9,957 bases of DNA. Source: CAZCFB01 sp964511535 (GTDB lineage Bacteria; Myxococcota_A; Polyangia; GCA-2747355; CAZCFB01). Below the pieces are notes generated by a model. It was not told where the DNA came from. It worked only from the letters and a program-made list of their open reading frames with translations, and ran no database searches. The stretch covers positions 1 to 9,957 of the forward strand of contig CAZEFW010000228.1 in the NCBI GenBank assembly GCA_964511535.1, written 5' to 3'. This document shows positions 1 through 5,158 of this stretch, one piece after another; the stretch's first letter is position 1; every line of letters starts with the position of its first letter. The translations under genes and the position numbers were made by a program.

Positions 1-18
1 AGTCTGAAGCCTGAAGCC
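1..18. repeat. Edge of a possible heptanucleotide tandem repeat
   Basis: Plus-strand positions 3-9 (tctgaag) and 10-16 (cctgaag) are two adjacent copies of a 7-nt unit YCTGAAG. The first two bases of the window (ag) would fit the end of a third copy cut off by the boundary. It lies just beyond the DUF6485-like gene and its hairpin. Only two full copies are visible, so chance is possible; it could equally be the edge of a longer intergenic array. Confidence 0.3.
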
Positions 19-37
19 AGGGCCGCGAAGCGGCCCT
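19..37 (-). terminator. Stop-abutting GC hairpin after the DUF6485-like gene
   Basis: On the minus strand the sequence AGGGCCGCTTCGCGGCCCT forms a perfect 8-bp stem closed by a 3-nt TTC loop (or 7 bp with a 5-nt loop). Its first bases overlap the TAG stop codon at 36-38. No T-run follows, so it is not a classical intrinsic terminator. It may be a U-less terminator or an mRNA 3'-end stabiliser at the end of the gene block. Confidence 0.5.
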
Positions 38-245
38 AAACCTTGCCCTCGTTCACCAGCCGCGCGAAGTGCTCGAAGCTGCGGTCGAAGGTGGCCTCCG
101 CGTCCGCGGGGAAGGCGCACGCTGGCAGCTGGCGCGCCTTGACATGGTAGGAGATGCAGTCGCAGCAGTACGCCTTGCGGTGGCACGGCTCGTATGTGCA
201 GGTGCACATCTGGCGGTTGCGTTCCTCGGGGCACTCTCTGGCCAT
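36..245 (-). CDS. Small Cys-rich DUF6485-like protein
   Basis: A 69-residue soluble protein with no signal peptide or membrane segment. Residues 14-32 hold a dense cysteine cluster (C14, C16, C21, C27, C28, C30) in the pattern CTCTYEPC...AYCCDCISYH, followed by the LPACAFP segment near residues 40-46 with C43. This fits my recollection of DUF6485, short bacterial and archaeal proteins with clustered Cys/His and an LPAC.F motif; their function is not established. The cysteines suggest metal binding (zinc or Fe-S), which is inference. The ATG at 243-245 is preceded by GAGGAGTGAGG, which overlaps the end of the upstream membrane-protein gene. Only 5 nt separate the two genes, so translational coupling is likely. 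The same frame stays open upstream to 992, but that part lies within the neighbouring gene and has shadow-like composition. Confidence is high that it is a gene and moderate for the family. Confidence 0.85.
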   Translation of the reverse strand: MARECPEERNRQMCTCTYEPCHRKAYCCDCISYHVKARQLPACAFPADAEATFDRSFEHFARLVNEGKV

Positions 246-250
246 GGTCC

Positions 251-2602
251 TCACTCCTCGGGGTCGGCTGCCGCCTCGGGGGGGCGCCGCAGCGCGGCCA
301 GCACGGCGACCAGGTAGGCGCCCGCGCCGGCCAGCAGGGTTGTGGTGAAGCCGAGGTGGATCGCCACCACCATGGCCAGCACCGAACCAAACACAGACGC
401 GGCGCCGTTGAGCCCCCAGGCCCAGGGGATGATCTCCTGGTGCCGCCGGGCGATGATCCGGATCGCCGATGGGAGCATCATGCCCATGAACAGGCCGGGC
501 AGCGCCACCAGGCCCGCGGCCAGCGCCACGCGGCCGGACAGAGACCAGCCGATGGTGGCGCCCAGCAGGGGGCCGAGGGAAAACGCGTATATCACCACCA
601 GCACCATGACAGCGGCGCCGGCGGCCATCTGCAGCTTGAACACCGCGCCGGGGGAGCGGGCGCGGCCGGACAGCAGGCTGCCCACGCCGCTGGCCAGCAG
701 GATCGCGAAGAGCACCACGCGCAGGGAGTGGATCGGGTGGCCCAGGTGCAGGGTGAACCGGTGCAGCAGCGCGATCTCCACCAGGATGAACCCGGTGCCG
801 ATGGCGAGGAAGTAGGCCAGGTCCCGCAGCTTCGAGAAGCTGGCGCCGGCCAGGGCCTGGCGCTTGCCGAGCCACAGGGGCACCATGATCCCGCACAGCA
901 CCAGCACCGTTACCAGCCCGAGCAGCGCCGCCAGCACAACCACCGAGAAGCTGTTGAGGCTGAGCAGCTCGCCCGAAAAGAGCGCGTGCCACAGCCGCTC
1001 CGGCTTGACGCCGTAAAAGAAGAACGGCCGCTCGTCGTAGACCGGCCGCACGTCGATGGGGAACTTCTTGTAGAACGCCTGAACGTCCGGGGAGCTGAGC
1101 ACGACCGCCGCCGGGTTGAGGTGCTCGCCGCGGGGCGAGTAGATCAGGCTCAGGTCATGCTCCTCCACCAGGGCGTGCAGCGTGTCGAGCTCGGCCTCGG
1201 TGAAGGGGTCGAGCTTGATCAGCAGGTTGCCCGCCCGCATTCGGCTGGTGGCGAACACGTGGGCGCCGGGCGCCTTGACGCCCCGGTTGTCCAGCGCCGT
1301 CCGCGCCAGGGCGCAGAGGCGTACAAACTCCATGTCGCGGATCCTGACCCAGCGGCTCATGGAGACCAGGCCGCCGGGCCGCAGCTTGGACAGGTAGTCG
1401 TCGAACGCCTCCACCGTGTACAGGTGGTTCTCCGACAGCGAGAAGGTCCCCGCCGCCGACGCGGCCCAGGTGTCCACCAGGGTGGCCTGGATGATGTCGA
1501 AGCGATCCGTGGTGCGCCGCACGAAGCTGCGCCCCTCGGCCAGGTGCGGCTTGACCCCCGGCTGGCTGTACAGCTTGCCGCTGTACTCGTGGTACTCGCC
1601 GAGCATCACGTCGTACAGGATCACCGGGTTGATCTCGGCCAGGGTGATGTCCTTGTGGCCGTTTTCCATGGCCGCCAGCACGTCGGTGCCGCCGCCAGGG
1701 CCGATGATCAGGACCTTGGAGGGGTTCCCCTTGCGGGCCATGTAGGCCAGGGCGTTGATCTTGTCCTGCTCCGAGAATGGCTTGAGCGCCTCCTCGTCGA
1801 GGGAGTAGATGTGCGTCCTGGCCATGGCGTCGATGGTGAGCGAGGGCGGCTGCTTGGGCACCTCCTGCACCTCGATGCGGCTCATGGCGTTGTACTTGGA
1901 GAAGGCGAGGAACCGCCGCTCGACGAACTTGGTGTTCCCCACCACGATGACCCCGAGCCCGAGGTTGGCCAGCAGCAACGCCAGCAGCAGGCCGCTGAGC
2001 CAGGCGGAGCTGCGCTCCGGGCGCCAGCGGCGCAGGTCGGTGCCGAACATCAACGCCGCGCCCGCGGCCATCAGGCTCACCAGCAGCACCGCGTCGGGCG
2101 CGCCCAGGCCGCGCAGCAGCGGGTCGAGCAGCAGGCAGGCCAGGCTGGCGCCCACCAGGTCGAAGAAGTAGATGGTGGCCACCCGCTCGCGCAGGTGGAA
2201 CAGGGCCAGCGAGACCACCATGCCGCCGAAGTAGAACGGCACGGTGGCGAACAGGTAGAGGAAGGAGAGCTGGAAGAAGTGCTGCCACGCGAACCGCCCG
2301 GGCGTCAGGGCGTCGATGGTGCCCGACAGCGAGTGGTTCACCACGTAGATCAGGGCGATGACCGTGGTGACGGCGAAGCGCCTCGAGTAGCGCGCCAGCA
2401 GCGCGGAGAGGTCGCGCTCCGGCAGGCTGCGCTGCTTGAGGTAGAGCATCACCCCGGACAGCCCCAGGCCGAACAGCGCCAGGGAGATGACCATGAACGC
2501 GAAGTGGTAGTAGAGCGTGACCGAGAAGATTCGCGTCAGGAGCAGCTCAAGCAGCAGGGTGGCCAGGGTGACGAGGCCGACCCCGAGGTACGTCCGGATC
2601 AT
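251..2602 (-). CDS. Membrane protein with spermidine-synthase-like domain
   Basis: This 783-residue protein has three parts. Residues 1-225 carry about seven hydrophobic segments. Residues about 235-540 form a cytoplasmic Rossmann-like domain. Residues 551-770 carry another six or so membrane segments. The soluble domain shows nucleotide-binding motif I (VLIIGPGGGTDVLAA, 298-311), an acidic residue after the next strand (LAEINP, 321-326), and the GTFSLSENHLYT block (385-396). These mark the spermidine/spermine-synthase superfamily that binds decarboxylated or ordinary S-adenosylmethionine. The C-terminal PWAWGLNGAASVFGS block (726-740) is typical of the large membrane-fused versions. Stand-alone aminopropyltransferases have a DSTDP-type catalytic segment; here the matching place reads ATLVDTWAASAAG, so polyamine synthesis is not assured and the substrate is unknown. 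The first membrane helix begins within ten residues of the ATG, supporting this start. There is no Shine-Dalgarno sequence; a promoter-like element ends 7-8 nt upstream. It is followed after 5 nt by the DUF6485-like gene. Confidence 0.9.
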   Translation of the reverse strand: MIRTYLGVGLVTLATLLLELLLTRIFSVTLYYHFAFMVISLALFGLGLSGVMLYLKQRSLPERDLSALLARYSRRFAVTTVIALIYVVNHSLSGTIDALTPGRFAWQHFFQLSFLYLFATVPFYFGGMVVSLALFHLRERVATIYFFDLVGASLACLLLDPLLRGLGAPDAVLLVSLMAAGAALMFGTDLRRWRPERSSAWLSGLLLALLLANLGLGVIVVGNTKFVERRFLAFSKYNAMSRIEVQEVPKQPPSLTIDAMARTHIYSLDEEALKPFSEQDKINALAYMARKGNPSKVLIIGPGGGTDVLAAMENGHKDITLAEINPVILYDVMLGEYHEYSGKLYSQPGVKPHLAEGRSFVRRTTDRFDIIQATLVDTWAASAAGTFSLSENHLYTVEAFDDYLSKLRPGGLVSMSRWVRIRDMEFVRLCALARTALDNRGVKAPGAHVFATSRMRAGNLLIKLDPFTEAELDTLHALVEEHDLSLIYSPRGEHLNPAAVVLSSPDVQAFYKKFPIDVRPVYDERPFFFYGVKPERLWHALFSGELLSLNSFSVVVLAALLGLVTVLVLCGIMVPLWLGKRQALAGASFSKLRDLAYFLAIGTGFILVEIALLHRFTLHLGHPIHSLRVVLFAILLASGVGSLLSGRARSPGAVFKLQMAAGAAVMVLVVIYAFSLGPLLGATIGWSLSGRVALAAGLVALPGLFMGMMLPSAIRIIARRHQEIIPWAWGLNGAASVFGSVLAMVVAIHLGFTTTLLAGAGAYLVAVLAALRRPPEAAADPEE

Positions 2603-2610
2603 GGGCCGGC

Positions 2611-2639
2611 ATATTGGTGTGACTCCCGGCAGAGGTCAA
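2611..2639 (-). promoter_or_regulatory. Possible promoter for the spermidine-synthase-like gene (leaderless)
   Basis: Minus-strand TTGACC (2634-2639, five of six matches to the sigma-70 -35 box) is followed by a 17-nt spacer and CAATAT (2611-2616, three of six, keeping A2, A5 and T6 of TATAAT). The hexamer ends 8 nt before the ATG at 2602, so transcription would begin at or within a base or two of the start codon. The start has no ribosome binding site, consistent with a leaderless transcript. The -35 box overlaps the stop codon of the possible small ORF. The -10 match is weak. Confidence 0.3.
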
Positions 2640-2725
2640 GGGGAGTCGGTGGTGGGGCCTACCACTCCGTAGCCGTGGCCATGGCCGCAGCCGTGGCCGC
2701 CTCCGGATGGCGTTTGCCGGCTCAT
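2636..2725 (-). CDS. Possible 29-residue Gly/His-rich small protein
   Basis: A short ORF, ATG at 2723-2725 and TGA at 2636-2638, lies between the large lipoprotein gene and the membrane-protein gene. Residues 8-20 read GGGHGCGHGHGYG, an alternating Gly-X run with three His, one Cys and one Tyr; the ends are polar and there is no membrane segment. A GGAGG sits 6 nt upstream of the ATG (2732-2736), the best spacing possible, and is buried in the 3' arm of a hairpin at 2731-2762. The His/Cys/Gly pattern suggests metal binding, which is inference. I do not recognise a family. The run is encoded by near-repeats of GGCCAC, so the ORF could also be an accident of a GC-rich intergenic repeat. Small-protein or translational-switch roles are both open. 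Confidence 0.35.
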   Translation of the reverse strand: MSRQTPSGGGHGCGHGHGYGVVGPTTDSP

Positions 2726-2730
2726 GGCTC

Positions 2731-2762
2731 GCCTCCATGCCATCTCATTCTGGAATGGAGGC
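2731..2762 (-). promoter_or_regulatory. Hairpin sequestering the Shine-Dalgarno of the small ORF
   Basis: On the minus strand GCCTCCAT (2755-2762) and ATGGAGGC (2731-2738) are perfect 8-bp inverted arms. After a T-C mismatch the stem can extend by CCA/TGG, closing on an 8-nt loop GAATGAGA. The 3' arm contains the GGAGG that precedes the ATG at 2725. If folded in RNA it would occlude ribosome binding, as in simple cis-acting translational switches. Whether it is regulatory depends on the small ORF being real. Confidence 0.35.
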
Positions 2763-2789
2763 ACTCCGGCGTGCTGGCATCCTGGCATT

Positions 2790-2805
2790 CGCGGCGCCAG
2801 CCGCG
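2790..2805 (-). terminator. Stop-abutting GC hairpin after the large lipoprotein gene
   Basis: Minus-strand CGCGGCTGGCGCCGCG is a perfect 6-bp all-GC stem with a TGGC loop, starting at the base directly after the TAG stop codon (2806-2808). It is followed by AATGCCAGG and has no T-run. It resembles the hairpins that touch the stop codons of the DUF6485-like and recQ genes, and could be a U-less terminator or an mRNA stabiliser. Confidence 0.4.
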
Positions 2806-5133
2806 CTACGACCCGCAGGGCGCCCCCCGACAGATCGTCAGCCCCTGGTTCGCCGCCGGGCTCGAGCTCCCGGTGAGGTTCACCGCGTCGAACTTGATCC
2901 GGCCATTGGCGCCCGTGCCGCCGGTGCCGGGCAGGCCGCAGGTGTTGCCCACTGTGGCGGTGCCGCCCTTGGCGCCCAGGGCCTGCACCGTGCCGGTGAC
3001 GCTCAGGGTGGTGGCCCGCAGCCAGATGGTGCCGCCCGATCCGCCGCCGCCGGTGCCGCCGTCGCTGCCCTTGCACGCGCTGCCGCCGGCCCCCCCGTTG
3101 GACCGGATGGCGCCGCTGACCTTGATCACCTGCCCGATGATCAGCACGGCGCCGCCGCCGCCTCCTCCGCCGCCGCCGGTGCCGTTGTCCGCCCCACCAA
3201 ACGCGCCGCCGGAGCCGCCAGAGCCGCCGATGAAGGTGCCGCTCAGGTCAGGCTTGTTGTAGGCGCTGCCCCCGGAGAAGCCAGGCGTCGGGCTGTTGGA
3301 GCCGCAGCGCGCAGAGCAGCAGGTCCCGGTGCTGCCATTGCCGCCGGCGGCCGCATGGCCGGCCCCGCCCCCGGCCGCGCCCACCAGGCGGTAGGTCGTG
3401 TTGACCTTGCCGCCCCCCGGTCCAGACCCTGGCTTGGGCGGGACCACCTTGGACCCGCCGCCGCCCGGGTACCATCCCCCTGCGCTGCCCGCGTACCCGC
3501 CGCCGCCGCCGGCCGCGCCGGCCGCGCCGCCCGGTTTCAGGCCGCACTTGCCCGTGCCCCCCGCCTTGCCCGACAGGTTCAGCGTGCCCGCGATGTCCAC
3601 CGTGGTCTGGGCGTAGATGCGCAGCGGCGTCCCGCCGGTGACCGTGATGGTCACCCCCTTGGGGATGCTCACGCTCTTGAAGTTGTAGGTGCCGCCCTTG
3701 AGGGTGGTGCTCTTGGTGGGCTTGTAGTCGCCGTCCTTGCCCGTGCCGCAGGTGCCGCACGGGATACAGTCGGTGCGGCACAGGGCGCCCGGCTTGTTGG
3801 AGTTCTGCTGCCCCTTGTCGCACAGCTCGCCCTTGTCCAGCACGCCGTCGCCGCACTTGGGCTTCTTGCAGCCGCCGCTGTTGCAGTACTCGCCGGTGGG
3901 GCACTCGCTGTCCTTGACGCAGGGGGTGCACTTGTTTGCCTTGCACAGCTTGCCCCCGCTGCAGTCGCTGGCAGCACAGCAGTCCCCGGCGGTGCACAGC
4001 CCGGCGCAGCACTTCTGCCCGCTGGCGCACTCCTTGTCCACGGCGCAGGCGGCGCAGGTGTTGGCCTTGCACACCTGCCCCGCGGCGCAGTCGCCGCCAT
4101 CGCAGCAGTTGCCTGCCTTGCACGAGCCGGAGCAGCACTTGTTTCCGGCGCCGCAGGCCGTGTCGTTGGGACAGGTGGTGCACTTGTTGGCGGTACAGAT
4201 CAGCCCGCCGACGCAGTCCTTGGACGCGCAGCAGTTGCCCGCGGTGCAGGCGCCAGCGCAGCAGACCTGGCCGCCGGCGCACTGGGAGGTCAGGGTGCAG
4301 GCGGCGCACTTGTTTGCCTGGCACACCTGCCCGGCCGCGCAGTCGGTCGCCGCGCAGCAGTCCCCCGCCTTGCAGGCGCCGCCGCAGCACACCTCGCCGC
4401 TCTGGCACTCGGACTTGGTCTTGCACGGCGCGCAGGAGTTGTTGAGACAGGGCAGGCCGCCGGTGCAGTCCGCCGCGCTGCAGCAGGTGCCGGTCTTGCA
4501 CACGCCGGCGCAACAGACAGAGCCGGACCCGCAGTCGGCCGCGCCGGTGCAGGCGACGCACTTGTTCGCCTTGCACACCTGGCCGCCGAAGCACTCGCTG
4601 TTGGTGCAGCATACGCCGGCGGTGCACTTGCCCGAGCAACAGACCGAGCCCGCGGTGCAGTCGAGGTGGCTGGCGCACGGGGCGCACTTGTTCTTGAGGC
4701 ACGCCTTGCCGTCGGTGCACTGGGCGTTGGTGCAGCAGTCACCCTTGAGGCACTGGCCGCTGCAGCACACCTCGCCGGTCTGGCACTCCGAGGCGTTGGC
4801 GCACGCCTGGCAGCTGTTGGCCTTGCAGATCTGACCCGACGGGCAGTCTGCGAAGGTGCAGCAGTTGCCCGTCACGCACACACCGGAGCAGCACGCCTCG
4901 CTGGCCGAACAGTTGGCCTTGGTGGCGCAGGTCTTGACCAGGTCCGGGGGCATGGCGTCTGGCACCTCCTGGTCGGGCAGGGAGATGTCCACGGTCAGAT
5001 CGGCGATGGAGATGTCCGCCGCAGGCGGCGCGGAGTCTGGGGTCGCAACCGAGGTGCGGTCCTCGCACGCCGGGGTGGCGAAGAGCAGCAGGGCCGCGAG
5101 GCCGAGCAGGGGAAGGGGACGGGTGCTGCGCAT
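2806..5133 (-). CDS. Surface lipoprotein with eight Cys-rich repeats and Gly-rich tail
   Basis: This 775-residue secreted protein begins with a lipoprotein-type signal: Arg2 and Arg5, a Leu/Ala-rich core, then ATPAC with the candidate lipidated Cys23. Residues 24-68 are an Asp/Pro-rich linker. Residues 69-404 are eight tandem 42-residue units, each with ten cysteines spaced C-x5-C-x5-CC-x3-C-x4-CC-x4-C-x5-C-x4-C, and 405-422 start a ninth. Residues 427-456 (CGDG...GELCD...CRTDC) match the myxococcal disulfide-repeat style. From about 473 to 775 hydrophobic beta-strand-like rungs (TLKGGTYNFKSVSIP, LRIYAQTTVDIAGTLNLSG, VSGAIRSNGG, GGTIWLRATTLSVTGTV) alternate with very Gly-rich loops, suggesting a beta-helix. 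The ATG at 5133 is chosen because of a strong GGAGGAGG at 5138-5145 and because the signal peptide starts there; frames extending to 5346 run back through ligA. It starts 25 nt after ligA ends. The lipobox is imperfect (Thr, Pro at -3, -2). Adhesion or envelope structure is inferred; the function is unknown. Confidence 0.9.
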   Translation of the reverse strand: MRSTRPLPLLGLAALLLFATPACEDRTSVATPDSAPPAADISIADLTVDISLPDQEVPDAMPPDLVKTCATKANCSASEACCSGVCVTGNCCTFADCPSGQICKANSCQACANASECQTGEVCCSGQCLKGDCCTNAQCTDGKACLKNKCAPCASHLDCTAGSVCCSGKCTAGVCCTNSECFGGQVCKANKCVACTGAADCGSGSVCCAGVCKTGTCCSAADCTGGLPCLNNSCAPCKTKSECQSGEVCCGGACKAGDCCAATDCAAGQVCQANKCAACTLTSQCAGGQVCCAGACTAGNCCASKDCVGGLICTANKCTTCPNDTACGAGNKCCSGSCKAGNCCDGGDCAAGQVCKANTCAACAVDKECASGQKCCAGLCTAGDCCAASDCSGGKLCKANKCTPCVKDSECPTGEYCNSGGCKKPKCGDGVLDKGELCDKGQQNSNKPGALCRTDCIPCGTCGTGKDGDYKPTKSTTLKGGTYNFKSVSIPKGVTITVTGGTPLRIYAQTTVDIAGTLNLSGKAGGTGKCGLKPGGAAGAAGGGGGYAGSAGGWYPGGGGSKVVPPKPGSGPGGGKVNTTYRLVGAAGGGAGHAAAGGNGSTGTCCSARCGSNSPTPGFSGGSAYNKPDLSGTFIGGSGGSGGAFGGADNGTGGGGGGGGGAVLIIGQVIKVSGAIRSNGGAGGSACKGSDGGTGGGGSGGTIWLRATTLSVTGTVQALGAKGGTATVGNTCGLPGTGGTGANGRIKFDAVNLTGSSSPAANQGLTICRGAPCGS
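3922..4929 (-). repeat. Eight tandem 126-nt coding repeats
   Basis: The DNA for residues 69-404 of the large lipoprotein consists of eight head-to-tail units of exactly 126 nt, without indels, each encoding ten cysteines. Units differ clearly in DNA and residue sequence while cysteine positions are unchanged, so the duplication looks old and kept by selection on the disulfide frame rather than being a recent slippage product. A truncated ninth unit follows. Confidence 0.9.
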
Positions 5134-5137
5134 GAAA

Positions 5138-5145
5138 CCTCCTCC
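5138..5145 (-). promoter_or_regulatory. Ribosome binding site of the large lipoprotein gene
   Basis: Minus-strand GGAGGAGG lies 4 nt before the ATG at 5131-5133 (7 nt counting from its first GGAGG). This strong anti-16S match fixes the start at 5133 and argues against the upstream in-frame ATG codons. It sits in the 25-nt gap after ligA. Confidence 0.8.
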
Positions 5146-5158
5146 GAGCATGGACAGC

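Noticed and set aside
246..992. N-terminal extension of the DUF6485-like frame up to 992
   Set aside because: It is out of frame with the well-supported membrane protein and is Pro/Arg/Gly-rich; a good ribosome site and the family start place the gene at 245.
2547..2738. A 63-codon minus-strand ORF starting at ATG 2738
   Set aside because: It is Arg/Pro-rich, overlaps the start of the membrane-protein gene, and its ATG is part of the hairpin arm. The small ORF at 2725 has the better ribosome site.
2774..2788. Tandem ctggcat copies after the large lipoprotein gene
   Set aside because: Only two 7-nt copies separated by one base; too short to support a repeat element.
194..3262. A 1022-codon plus-strand open frame opposite the membrane-protein and lipoprotein genes
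   Set aside because: Composition is Gln/His/Arg/Gly-rich low-complexity sequence, as expected from the antisense of high-GC codon usage. It has no recognisable domain and it spans two convincing minus-strand genes.
3922..4929. Regular repeats that could suggest a CRISPR array
   Set aside because: The 126-nt units are coding, in phase with one long protein, and diverged throughout; there are no identical short repeats with unique spacers.
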